A DNA stretch of 64,000 bases from Endomychus coccineus (Eukaryota; Arthropoda; Insecta; Coleoptera; Endomychidae): contig OY294067.1 in NCBI GenBank assembly GCA_958510875.1, positions 145,180,046 to 145,244,045 on the forward strand, written 5' to 3'. A program made the position numbers and the translations under genes. The notes under the pieces were generated by a model. The model was given only the letters and a program-made list of their open reading frames with translations, was not told where the DNA came from and made no database searches. Shown piece by piece: positions 39,150-49,165 of this stretch; positions within the stretch are counted from its first letter, which is position 1; each line of letters starts with the position of its first letter.

Positions 39150-39401
39150 CAAAATTTTATTAATTTGAAGTGCCACTTTCCATTGTCTATTTAAAATTCA
39201 ACCTAAAAAAGATGAAGTATTATTTAACTATGACACTATAGAGTAACAATTTTGAGGTTAAATTCCATAGAATTATCTTAAACTTGAATAGTTATGATAG
39301 AAATACTTATCATAGAGTAACTAATTCATACAATAATTCATAGATATTTATAATTGTACAATATTGGAATGTCTTGTATTTAATCAAATTCAATCTATTT
39401 C

Positions 39402-39656
39402 AAATTGTAGTTAGCCATACATTACTCTTTCACTCACAACCGATCCAATGTTTTCTGCAGTTTTAATTGGATCTTAAAACACAAGTCGGCTGCAGACGCA
39501 TTTCATTAATCGAAATCATCTATTCTTTTCTAAATTACATGGAAACACTAATTCAATTAACAATTTTGATAAAGGCAATAAACGTTGTCGAAACGTCAAA
39601 ACAGAATTTTTATTTCATTATCAGTATATATACGAACCAATATACCAAGAAAACAT

Positions 39657-39660
<4 letters not shown>
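39402..39660 (+). repeat. PLE E terminal repeat, first copy
   Basis: Begins CAAATTGTAGTTAG and matches 39739-40018 closely. It contains ATTGGATCTTAAAACACAAGTCGGCTGCAGACG and a hammerhead-like end, and stops at a (TA)n array. Confidence 0.85.
39563..39605 (+). ncRNA. Degenerate hammerhead-like motif of PLE E
   Basis: TTGATAA, a GGCAAT-AAAC-GTTGTC hairpin, then GAAACGTC in which ACGU would be a palindromic stem III. Two core bases differ from CUGANGA. The second copy at 39896-39936 has TTGAAAA instead and is more decayed. Confidence 0.45.

Positions 39661-39738
<78 letters not shown>
39661..39738. repeat. (TA)n array between tandem PLE terminal repeats
   Basis: Pure TA, 78 bp, exactly between the two terminal repeat copies. 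Confidence 0.95.
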
Positions 39739-39741
<3 letters not shown>

Positions 39742-40018
39742 AAATTGTAATTAGTCATACATTACTCTTTCACACACAACCGATCCAATGTTTCCTGCAG
39801 TTTTAATTGGATCTTAAAACACAAGTCGGCTGCAGACGCATTTCATTAATCGAAATCATCTATTCTTTTCTAAATTACATGGAAACACTAATTCACATTT
39901 TGAAAAAGACGATAAACATTGTCGAAACGTCAAAAAGAATTTTTATTTCATTTTATTTTCAGTATATATACGAACCAATATACCAAGAAAGCATACAAAT
40001 ATTACAAATGGTTCAAGA
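39739..40018 (+). repeat. PLE E terminal repeat, second copy
   Basis: Near-identical to 39402-39660, with a small deletion in the AATTAACAATTTTGAT segment and about 30 extra bp at the end before the next (TA)n array. Confidence 0.85.
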
Positions 40019-40030
40019 ATATCAATAAAA

Positions 40031-40032
<2 letters not shown>

Positions 40033-40101
<69 letters not shown>
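40033..40101. repeat. (TA)n microsatellite
   Basis: TA array joining the PLE E repeat to the 3' end of the R4-like element. Confidence 0.95.
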
Positions 40102-40104
<3 letters not shown>

Positions 40105-40791
40105 TCAAACCTGGTCGGGGCTGCTGCGAGCTCCGACGACATCGCAGCAGTCGCGCCAGAAAAACCTAAAAGGCGGTTAACCGAAGCTACTCCTCCCCAC
40201 CGGTCGGTAAGTAGCTTCAGGTTCCTAAATCGTGTGCCCTAAGTATTCTAATTGAACCCAGAATGACTGCCTTTTGCATCCGGTCTATCAAGATCTGCGC
40301 CGAGTTCCTACAGACCGGAATGATCTTCAAGTTTGAACGCAGCGAAGACCGAATTCCTCCCAAAACACCGATGATCAGAACCACTAATACGACCTTGTGG
40401 CCTGGGTATAGCGTGCGGAGCTCGAACAGGAGATCTTGATATTTTGTCCATTTTTCCTCCTCTTTCAAGACTATGTTCTTCTCTGCTGGAGCGGAGAATT
40501 CGATGACATACATAGTCTTGATTAGTTTATCGAGGAGGACAACGTCAGGCCTATTTGCTTGTATGGACCTGACGGTCGGAAACGGATAATTCCAGAAGAT
40601 CTGGCATTTTTCGTTTCCGACAACGGACTCAATATCTCCTGGCATGTAAGGCAGCACCGGCTCTTGGTCTATTCCGTACAAGTGCCTTAGATGGTAATAC
40701 AGCACCCGTAGGGCCGCATTATGGCGATGGGTGTACGCCGAGGCCGCTTTCGCCGGACATGCCGACAGAAGGTGGAAAAGCGTCTCAGGCA

Positions 40792-40794
<3 letters not shown>
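40102..40794 (-). pseudogene. R4-like element: restriction-like endonuclease and 3' UTR
   Basis: A 191-codon minus-strand frame. It begins inside the C-terminal zinc knuckle ([11 protein letters not shown] keeps the His and last Cys; the first Cys pair lies beyond the TA boundary), then [20 protein letters not shown]. The endonuclease core follows: [21 protein letters not shown] and [12 protein letters not shown], the PD-(D/E)xK-type residues of R2/R4 elements. It ends [14 protein letters not shown]. No stop interrupts it. The 3' UTR (40102-40216) ends directly at a (TA)n array, and the 5' truncation is also at one. Confidence 0.85.
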
Positions 40795-40961
<167 letters not shown>

Positions 40962-41300
40962 TTATCCTACTACTTTCCGAGCGTCCGTACATTGACGGAT
41001 TGCTATCTTCCAAGCGTCCGGTTCCTACAGAGCGTCCGTATACGGACGCTTGGAAGTTTCCCCGTAGTAAATCATTCATACTTGTTAGCTGAACCCGTTG
41101 GCAAAAATTTGTCTGGACGCTCAGATGCTAGTGCAACCTGTCGTTTTGTGTATTAAAAGTATACTGATAGTACAACGTGTCTGCCGTTAGAGGCGTTCGC
41201 TACAATTCCTGTGTATTAGTCAGGTGTATGCAGTACTTTCAGCCTGTCGATTTGTAGGCGTCCTCGACGTCGAGGAGAAATGACAACGCCGTATTCTGAT
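40962..41300. repeat. Left end cluster of GAGCGTCC motifs
   Basis: GAGCGTCCGTACATTGACGG, AAGCGTCCGG, GAGCGTCCGTATACGGACGCTTGG (itself a near palindrome at about 41032-41053), GGACGCTCAG, GAGGCGTTCGC and GGCGTCCTCGACGTCGAGG occur within 320 bp. Confidence 0.75.
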
Positions 41301-41876
41301 AGTTATTCTGCATTATTCTCATTTTTCTTGCATTTCAAACTGAGCGTAAGCAGTTCACCACATGATTTTCATTATTTGTAACGATTTGGCGAGTCGGCGC
41401 GCGGCTTGTTGGTTAAGATCAGGGAATACGTAGGGGTCAATAAACTTTGAGGTAATATCAATTCATCGTTATTCTCAACGACATTAATTCTGTGTCGTCT
41501 CATCATCGCAATCAAGAGATAATTTTACATAATATATTTTCGTGTATTGCTGAAAAACTAAATGATAAATTCCGTGAAAGTAAACTTCTCTGCAACTTGA
41601 AGGTGTTCGATGATCGGCGAGTCCGTAAATATAGATTCAAATAAATTGATTACCTTAGCAGCGTAATTTTTCTTTAGAGTTTTAATCGAAAAAAAGAGTT
41701 GCGACATCTATATGGTGAATCCATCTAATTAAACTTTTGTTGTAGAGTCTATTGAATCAAATTCGATCCGCAAAATTTTTTAGTTTAAGCCGGTGAGAGC
41801 TAGGTTGATTTATATCTTCATATTATCAATATTATTGCATTTTACTATGAAAGAACAGAATATAAGATTGGTCAAA
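41301..41876. other. No feature recognised
   Basis: No coding or repeat signal seen. Confidence 0.5.
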
Positions 41877-41999
41877 ATTATATATGAAAATTCTCGGGAA
41901 ATAGGTCACATTACACTCTGTTTCAAATTTTCGTCTCAAAAACAGGGTGGTAAAACAGAGTGTAATGTGACATATTTCCCGAGAATTTTCATATATAAT
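41877..41999. repeat. Long near-perfect hairpin, 47-bp arms
   Basis: Left arm 41877-41923 and right arm 41953-41999 are reverse complements with a single mismatch; the loop is 29 nt. Arms contain GAAAATTCTCGGGAAAT and ACATTACACTCTGTTT. It is very short for a foldback transposon, and similar in shape to a long hairpin RNA precursor if transcribed. Confidence 0.9.
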
Positions 42000-42985
42000 T
42001 CATACTGGGTCAAGAATCTTTATTATTATTGGTCAAAATGTATAGACGGAGTAATATGTTATTATGTCCGATTCGCATAGTAGATTTAGAATCTGTAAGT
42101 GAATTTATCTATAAATGATATTTAAAGATTTAATTTCAATATTAATTTCTAGATTAATTTTAATTGTTTGTGCTCTAGAGTTGCTTTTTTTACTTTAAAA
42201 TTATTTTCGATAGAACAAGTTGTTCATCAAGCTAGTTAAATAGTTTATTATATTTCTTCGGTTATTGATTAATTTTTTAATATTCCTTTATATATTGCCA
42301 TCACCCTCATTTATACATTCCAACCGATTCCTACGACAAATCCACTGTATGCCCTTCTCCATTTTATTGAAACTGTTGTGAATCAGGACAGCAGCTGTAA
42401 TTCTGGAAAACAAAAATGTCCCGAGTAGGAAATTCCCCAGTTATCAAAAAAACGGTTATTCGGGGAGCTCATCGTCTGCCCGTTTCCTTCCCTTCATCCA
42501 GATAATGATAATGAGGCCCATACGAATTAAATCATTACTGATTTTGTTTTCTTTTATGCGGAAGGTGATCCATATCTAGATGTCTATATAGCATATCCGG
42601 AATTTCATATGCCAAACTAAGAAAATAAGAAAAATTTATATCAAATCAAGTCCGGAAATGTTCCAATAAAGAGCCTACGGAGCTTCAAAGATGAAGACTG
42701 GAAGATGTTTTTCGTTTTATGACTCAGGAACCATAACATGCCAAGCTTTCAGTTTTGGTAATTTGGCTTTATCGATGCAAAATTTTTTATATGGTAGGTA
42801 CCGGTCGACGAAGCTTCTTAACAGAAGCGACGGTACGGGAAACTTGCAACACATTTTCTGCTTTATTTTGGATCGCATCATTTTATTTTATTCTGAAACT
42901 AATTATAGGTTTTTGGGAAAATTTTGCTTCAAAAAAGTATTCTTACATTTTTTTTCAAAAAAAACATTTTCATGGAAAATCAATT
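42000..42985. other. Mostly unassigned; 42470-42600 is repeated at 46445-46560
   Basis: A segment containing ATCCAGATAATGATAATGAGGCC...AAATCATTACTGATT recurs, diverged, at 46445-46560 beside the large palindrome. The open frames at 42691-43014 and 42755-43036 show no family resemblance before about 42990. Confidence 0.5.
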
Positions 42986-42989
42986 CGAA

Positions 42990-43150
42990 AATGGTGGGAA
43001 TGGACCTTTTATAATTCCTCCTCACTTGAATGGTGAAACATATTTCAATTTATTGGAGAACAACCTTACAGATCTGATAGTTAATGTACCATACGCAAAT
43101 AGATCAGTAATTTGGTTTATGCATGATGGAGCACCTCCTCATTTTAGTTA
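42990..43150 (+). pseudogene. Tc1/mariner-type transposase fragment
   Basis: The frame reads GGNGPFIIPPHLNGETYFNL, then NLTDLIVNVPYANRS and WFMHDGAPPHFS, followed by a stop. HDGAPPHF carries the second catalytic Asp of a DDE transposase of the Tc1/mariner superfamily, and PP.LNGE.Y is usual upstream of it. The first Asp, the third acidic residue and the DNA-binding domain are missing. Confidence 0.75.
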
Positions 43151-43545
43151 GATTAACCCTCAAAAGAGGATAATGCCGTACAGTTGCGTGGCCTCCTCGT
43201 TAACCTGGCTAACAATCCTCAGATTCTGTTCCATGGAGTTATTTAAATGAACTAGGTGCGAACTGAAAATGAGAGAAATCTTGAACAAATAGTAATAGAG
43301 CAATACGAGATAATTCGGAATAAGGAAGGCTTATTTGAGAGAGATCATCCATGAGGAATCGACTAGAAAGACGGACATTGCCAACACATGTTATATTTGT
43401 TAATTTTAGCCATTTAATCTTGAATCGAGTTATATGGCATGAAGTATGTTCTCGTGTAGCGGCCAAATGATAAATGCAATCCACTCAAAATTTGGACCCT
43501 ATGAATAAGGAACTATCATACTTATAAAATTGAAATACTGTCAAG
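43151..43545. other. No feature recognised
   Basis: Possible decayed continuation of the transposase, not readable. Confidence 0.4.
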
Positions 43546-43587
43546 TACTTAGGACCTTTCAGCTACCAAGTAGCCATCATCAGAGTA
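43546..43587 (-). ncRNA. Hammerhead ribozyme motif with full consensus core
   Basis: The minus strand reads ACT, CTGATGA, a stem II hairpin GGCTAC-TTG-GTAGCT (six pairs with one G-U), GAAA, GGTCCT, A, AGT. ACU/AGU gives stem I, AGG.CCU a short stem III, and A before AGU is the cleavage-site base. All core residues match the consensus, making it the best hammerhead in the window. Confidence 0.7.
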
Positions 43588-44673
43588 AACAGAACAGTAT
43601 TGTTAGTGGATAAGAGCGATTGTTTCTTATTTATAGTGTTAAAGTGTGAACTCTTTCATTGCTTATCAGAAATCTTAACACAAATTATGGAATGATTGTC
43701 GAAACTTACTGGCTTAAAAGTTCAAAAGAGGTACGACCGTTTTTGAGATATTGAGTAGTAGGGATTGTCGAAATACTCGACACTATTCGCTCTGTTTCGC
43801 GCGTCATTTGAAGCGCTAATCATCTGGCCGATTGCCGATTGTAGAGAGAAATATTATGACAACACGTTCACTGCCGATCACACCAGCAGGTGCGGTACCG
43901 GATAAAGGGATAGCGCGTTCCGTCAATAGTCCAGGCATTTAAGGAGGAAAATCGACGATTTCTGTCCTGATTTCCGCGAGGTCTAATTGCGGTCTATTCT
44001 ATGTATTTTGACACACTGAGAACGATGGGGTAGTTTAAATTTGCATTAACCCTGTGCACAAAAAGCTATGACCATATTTTGGAAGCAAAAATGGCATTTT
44101 CTCAATTTTTTGCATTTTGAGACAAAGCTTTGAGTTGTATGGAAAAATGTTTCAACAAAAGTTTTCGGAAAAATTAATACGCGATTTTTGGCTCTGGTCC
44201 GAAATCGATTAGAGGGCGTGGGCCCAAGGTAGGGTCCATTTACTCTGTTTTTTAGCACATTGAAGAATGGAGTATATGTCAAAGAGTTTTTGTTTATTTC
44301 ATATTCTGTTTCGGTGGAAACATAGTATTTTTATTTCTCTTCTTTCGGTTTCTGGTATTTTGACCTACCTCATTTTTTTGGGCCAAATAAAAATCTGTAT
44401 TTTACGAATTCCAGACGAAATACTTAAGTTCTCGATCTAAAACCAAATTGATTCGAAATATTCTATTATTCTGCACTCAATGTCCGAAATTCAATCATTT
44501 TCGTTTAAAGACATAACTTTGGCGTCATGTAGAAAATTTTAGATAGCTTAAAAATTAAAATCTTTTGGGGTTAGACATTTTTCACGGAATTCAAATTTTA
44601 CGTTCTTCAAGAGATTTTCATAGCGACTATTTAAATCCAAGCATATCGATTTGAGTCGAGTAGAAATGAAGCT
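43588..44673. other. No gene recognised
   Basis: 43600-43680 resembles 38020-38085 (GTGGATAAGRGYGATT...TATAGTGTTARAGT), a PLE-terminus-like segment. The rest is unassigned; the minus-strand frame at 44046-44282 has no known match. Confidence 0.45.
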
Positions 44674-45139
44674 ATCCTAATAAATGTGTTTGGACCTCTA
44701 AAGGGCCCAATTTTGAGTCTATCAACAAAGTCTTGGAGCAAACTACAGAGAAATACATCGGCTATTTAGGTATGAAACAGCGTACGGGAATTCGTTCACA
44801 ATTTCAAGTTATAACGAATTTCATCATAAAAACTAGCGCGGAATTTCATTTAGCGGCAATAAGCGAGGGCCGGTACAATAGATTCCTCCCTCGAAATAAT
44901 ACTTTTTAAATGTTTTAAAATGCAACTGAATACTTATAATCATTTTGTCTGAATGTGTGAGTGTATGTAGACGTGTGAACGTGTATATGTGACCGTCATT
45001 ATAGGGTGTTACATAACAAATTTCAATATTTAAACAAAAAAAACTAAGATTAATAAATAATTTGTTTTTTTTTCACATTTATATTGTTTTTTCTTTTACA
45101 TTCCATATTCATTGGAAAATTATCTATATGTCTAATTAT

Positions 45140-45580
45140 TCACAAATAACCTAAGTTTTCGTTATCACTGTCAGCATATATTGCTAATGATGTAATATGA
45201 TCATTATTGATATATGGATCATCGTGATCCGCTTCATCATCTAAGTTTGATAAAATTTGATCGTCGCAATTGTCATTGATAACATCATTGTTATCGTCAT
45301 CATCTTCATCATCGTGTTTATTTTCATCCATACACTTATCAAAATCATCATCATCTAATATACTGATTTCTGGCTCGGGGCAATTAGAACATTCTTTACC
45401 TTCACAATGCTTACATAATGAGCTGCTACAAGGTGGTCCTATTTTTAAGCACGAACATTTACCAGTACATTTTTTTATACAACCACAAGAGATTATTTTG
45501 ATCAACTCATTGGGATGTACATTTTTACTGTTTGTAAGTCCATTCGGACTATTTCTCCAACCCCATTCCGTTGGATCAAT
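45140..45580 (-). CDS. Cysteine-rich (CxC-type) protein C-terminal part
   Basis: An open frame whose continuous part from 45580 reads NPTEWGWRNSPNGLTNSKNV, then LIKIISCGCIKKCTGKCSC and GPPCSSSLCKHCEGKECSNC. The spaced CxC-x3-C-x3-CxC cysteines resemble CXC/tesmin-like metal-binding segments. A very acidic Asp/Asn tail follows. The start chosen by ATG alone (45505) would cut the block; the true N-terminus is not in the window. I recall similar tails in arthropod transposon-associated proteins, but I cannot name the family. It is likely part of the palindromic element, not a host gene. Confidence 0.55.
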   Translation of the reverse strand: MDPTEWGWRNSPNGLTNSKNVHPNELIKIISCGCIKKCTGKCSCLKIGPPCSSSLCKHCEGKECSNCPEPEISILDDDDFDKCMDENKHDDEDDDDNNDVINDNCDDQILSNLDDEADHDDPYINNDHITSLAIYADSDNENLGYL

Positions 45581-46029
45581 GGTTTTATTACCTTTCCAAA
45601 CCTGAACTTGGTAATAATCCTAAAAATATGTTGCTTTGCAGCATCATCGTATTTTCATATGGTTACCTTGTGATGCCTTGGCATAATGTAATCGTTCGCT
45701 GGCATGAAAAATTGGGAGCTCTTTGTTTAACGCATTTATTAACAAATTACAATTCCCGATCTTCCATACTCTACATAAGATTCCAACAAGGTAACCATAT
45801 GAACATACGATAATGCTGCAAAGCAACATATTGTTAGCGTGTTCGGTAATCAAACCATTGATCCGAAGAAATGGGGTTGGAGGAATAGTCTGAACGAACT
45901 TACTCCAATACAAACAATAAAAATGCACGTCCCGATGAATTGTTCAAAATAATCCCTCGTGATTGTGAATAAAATTGTACGGGTAAATGTTTGTGAAAAA
46001 TTTAGGATTACCTTGTAGCTCATATGTAA

Positions 46030-46118
46030 GCATTGTGAAGGTGAAGAATATTCTAATTTCCCCGAGTCAGAAATCAGTATATCAGATGATGATGATTTTG
46101 ATATGTAACACCCTATGA
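46030..46118 (+). pseudogene. Mirror copy of the Cys-rich ORF segment
   Basis: The plus strand can be read CKHCEGEEYSNFPESEISIS followed by an Asp run and stop, a diverged copy of the segment KHCEGKECSNCPEPEISIL of the minus-strand frame. This shows the palindrome includes coding sequence. Confidence 0.75.
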
Positions 46119-46443
46119 TGACATCATGTCACGGTCACATATACACCACACGTTTACATACACTCACATTCACACAAAACAAACATAAGCATTCAGGTGC
46201 ATTTTAAAACATTTAAAAAAGTATAGTTTCTCGCGCGGAATCCATTGTACCGACCCTCGTTTATAGTCGCTAAATAAAATTCCGCGTTTTTTATGATGAA
46301 ATTCGTTATAACTTGGAATAGTGAACGAATTTCCGTACGTTGTTTCAAATCTGAATAGCCGATGTATTTCTCTGTTTGCTCTAAGACTTTGTCCATAGGC
46401 CAAAATTGGGCCCTCTAGAGGCCCAAACACATCTATTAGGAGA

Positions 46444-47079
46444 CACTTATCGTCATCTTCCCATCATACAGATAATAATAGTGAACCCTACAAGTATGAA
46501 ATCATTACTGATTATGTTTCCGTTCTCGCAAGAGGTGATCTTCGAAATATCTTTATGTCTGTAAAAACAATATCAGCGCATTCAACAGCTGGTAATGAGA
46601 ACAATCTTTTTAATCATTCCCAGGAATATTATTAGTTTTGCTGAATTAAACACATCCGATTAGTCAGAGAATATTTTTGCAAAGCAATATTGAAATTTCT
46701 ATCCAAATCGAACATAAAGTTATCGACTCATCTTGAGCGTCTATTTCTGGATATAAAAAATTAAAACTATTTCCGATCTTCAATCTGGAGATTGAATATT
46801 TTCAAATGTTATAGTGTCTGCATCAGACTTTGATGATTTTGTGAAGACTATGTTGTCATCTATGGGTGAAAGTCATCTATCTTGTGGAACTGGAAATTGG
46901 GACCAACTAAGCGAAGATACCATTCCATGTTCCCAGCTTGTTGGAAAAGAATATTTTCAATCATAGTTGAAAATCATGTCATTGCGAGAAAATCTTCTGT
47001 TGTAGACCTGAATATTGCTTGTTGACTAATAAACTATAAAAGAGTTACTGTGGATAGCACTATAAATAATAAATAATTA
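46444..47079. other. Repeat of 42470-42600, otherwise unassigned
   Basis: 46445-46560 is the diverged copy of 42470-42600. Beyond it nothing was recognised. Confidence 0.45.
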
Positions 47080-47157
47080 TAGTGAATAAGGGTGATTATT
47101 TTAACGAAATAATAAATATAACTACTTTGTTATACTATCACTGATATTTATCATAGT

Positions 47158-47198
47158 CGTTACTATAGTTTCAACACTAAACGTGTCATCTTCAGACG
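47158..47198 (-). ncRNA. Hammerhead ribozyme motif, left PLE F end
   Basis: Minus-strand copy of the motif at 48728-48770 with the same core: CGT, CTGAAGA, GACAC-GTTTA-GTGTT hairpin, GAAA, CTATAGTA, ACG. Confidence 0.65.
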
Positions 47199-47244
47199 AA
47201 AACGAACGTATGAATTTACAAGTACCATATCTACTATATATAGG

Positions 47245-48062
47245 TTGAAGAAGGAATACAAACAAATTAAACCAAAAATTATACCTAACTACGGTATTTT
47301 GGTATCCTTTGATGTTTCTAATATGTTTTCAAATATCCCTCCCATTGAATGTCGGAATTTAGTCACAAATATCTTTGAAAAGTCACATATTAATCCTTCG
47401 ATAAAATCAGAAATAGAACAGGCATTCGATATATGCCTCAGTCAAAAGTACTGTCAGTTTAATAACAAATTTTATACTCAAAATAACGGATTAGCTATCG
47501 GTTCTCCATTAAGTCCACTTCTCGCAGATATTTCTATTTCTCACAAAGAAGATACTATAATGAGTTCTGCTATAACAAAAAACATATTCAATTTTGGTAC
47601 AGATACCTAGACAATATTTTAGCCCTATTTAAAGGTACATCTAGACAGTTAGATGCTTTCTTATCATTCATCAATAATATTTATCCCAACATAAAATTCA
47701 CATTAGAGACAGAAGAGGGTCACAAAATAAATTTCTTAGACTTAACATTATTACATCATAATAATAGCATCTCATTCGACATTTACAGAAAACATATTTT
47801 CACAGATACAGTAATTTGTACTCCTTTACATAGCCCCTATAGTCATAAACTAGCTGCTTCTCATTCAATGATAAATAGAGCCTTTTACCTTCCCTTATCT
47901 CAAGGAAATCTTAGTAAAGAATTAGATACAATTAAAGTTATTGCTACAAATAACGGTTTCGTTCCTCAAGTAATTTCTAAATTAATAGATAGAGAAATAC
48001 AAAAATTAATTTACAATAGCACTTATCCCTTTATGAAAGACAAAGATAACTCATTAAAATAA
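47245..48062 (+). pseudogene. PLE F reverse transcriptase and linker
   Basis: 47245-47610 has LVSFDVSNMFSNIP with motif A Asp intact and GLAIGSPLSPLLADI. The frame then breaks at an A AAA AAC heptamer and resumes one base back, where I read WYRYLDN (the catalytic YxDD is YLDN, so one Asp is lost) and, further on, FLDLTLLHH. The linker frame 47868-48062 (MINRAFYLPLSQGN...) ends at a TAA. Confidence 0.85.
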
Positions 48063-48107
48063 GTTACTTTAACTTATTTTGGTCCTGTAAGCGAAAAAAT
48101 TGCAAAC

Positions 48108-48542
48108 ATGTTATCCCATCATAACCTGACCATCAGTTTTAAGCCCCCAAACAAATTATCTCATATTATGTTCAATGCGAAATATAAAACTGACAAATTT
48201 AAAAGTCCCGGAGTTTATAAACTAACTTGTTCAGAGTGTGATAGGTTTTACATCATACATAGGTTATTTTGCCGTAACATAGCAGTTAGATATAAAGAAC
48301 ATTTTCGTTCCTTTAAAATCAATAAGACCGATTCTTCATTTGCAAATCATATTCAAGAAACAGGCCATATCTTTCCTATTTTGAGTAATGTCCAAATGTT
48401 ACATAGTCAGGATAAAATTTCAAAACTAATTATATTGGAGTCAATAGGAATTTTCAAAGCAATGAAGATGTATGATAATAAGATCCTTAGCGATCAACTA
48501 GATTTATATTACAGTAATCTTTTCAATGTATTAATAACCTGA
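48108..48542 (+). pseudogene. PLE F GIY-YIG domain
   Basis: GVYKLTCSECDRFYIIHRLF stands where FYIGRT is expected, so the YIG part is disrupted by a few inserted residues. VRYKEHFRSFKINKTDSSFA and the ESIGIFKAMKM tail are normal. The stop lies about 115 bp before the inverted terminal repeat. Confidence 0.85.
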
Positions 48543-48727
48543 TTTTCGTATTTAAAGTCCGTTAGTAAATATACCCTCTTCACTAAGGTTCTCACGGAAC
48601 CACCTGATCACTTTACCCCTCTCTGGTTTTTTCTAGAACTATTTCCTATAGCCATAAAATTTGTTTGTATTCCTTCTTTAACCTATATGTAGTAGATATA
48701 ATACTTGTTGAATTCGTACCTTCGTTC

Positions 48728-48770
48728 CGTCTGAAGATGACACGTTTAGTGTTGAAACTATAGTAACGAC
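48728..48770 (+). ncRNA. Hammerhead ribozyme motif, right PLE F end
   Basis: CGT, CTGAAGA (fits CUGANGA), U, stem II GACAC-GTTTA-GTGTT, GAAA, CTATAGT, A, ACG. CGU/ACG forms stem I; ACUAUAGU is a perfect palindrome and could form stem III within one molecule (3 bp) or between two. This matches the small-stem-III hammerheads known from PLEs. Confidence 0.7.
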
Positions 48771-48860
48771 TATATTAAATATCAGTGATAGTATAACAAA
48801 GTAGTTTCATTTATTATTTCCTTAAAATGATAAACTATCACAAAGTAACGGCTTCCACAA

Positions 48861-49165
48861 TTGAATTTTTGAAGGGTGATTATTTCTTATTCATATTGCT
48901 TATTGACGATAGTCCATAACAACAAGGTTGAGAAAATTTTCAACCAACCAGATATTCCAATTCTACTACATGAGGTCAGTTAATCACAACATATCTTATG
49001 TGAAACGCGCTTCTCTAATCAACTCTACTGTAGAATTCTGTTTCGGACTTTTAATCGCCGATTATGAAAGTCTTCATGAATTAAAAACAGAATATCGTGA
49101 GGTATTTTTTCAATTTTCATTACTTTTGACTCGTAAAATCTTTCCTATGAATTCAGCTACCTTAA
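48861..49165. other. No feature recognised
   Basis: The 101-codon frame 48928-49233 is open but unrecognised. Confidence 0.4.

Larger units (their letters stand above)
44674..46443. mobile_element. Large palindromic (foldback) element with Cys-rich ORF
   Basis: 44674-45013 and 46105-46443 are inverted repeats of about 340 bp. The inversion continues inward through the ORF region: 45535-45670 (CCCATTCCGTTGGATCAATGG, TTGCTTTGCAGCAT, CATATGGTTACCTTG) is mirrored at 45797-45880, and part of the Cys-rich coding sequence is mirrored at about 46030-46118. The structure is thus two copies of one element end, head to head, with the right arm shortened. The tips carry GGGCCCTCTAGAGGCCC-like sequence. 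Confidence 0.8.
47080..48860 (+). mobile_element. PLE F with inverted terminal repeats carrying hammerheads
   Basis: The left (about 47090-47262) and right (about 48660-48850) ends are inverted repeats that share TTTGTTTGTATTCCTTCTT, the hammerhead segment and TATACTATCACTGATAT. The coding part lies between them, starting almost at the inner edge of the left repeat, just before RT motif A. The upstream part of the protein is therefore replaced by an inverted terminal repeat. Confidence 0.85.

Noticed and set aside
45571..45928. Two opposite-strand ORFs with similar text (IIVFSYGYLV and IIVCSYGYLV)
   Set aside because: They are the two arms of the palindrome read outward, not two genes.
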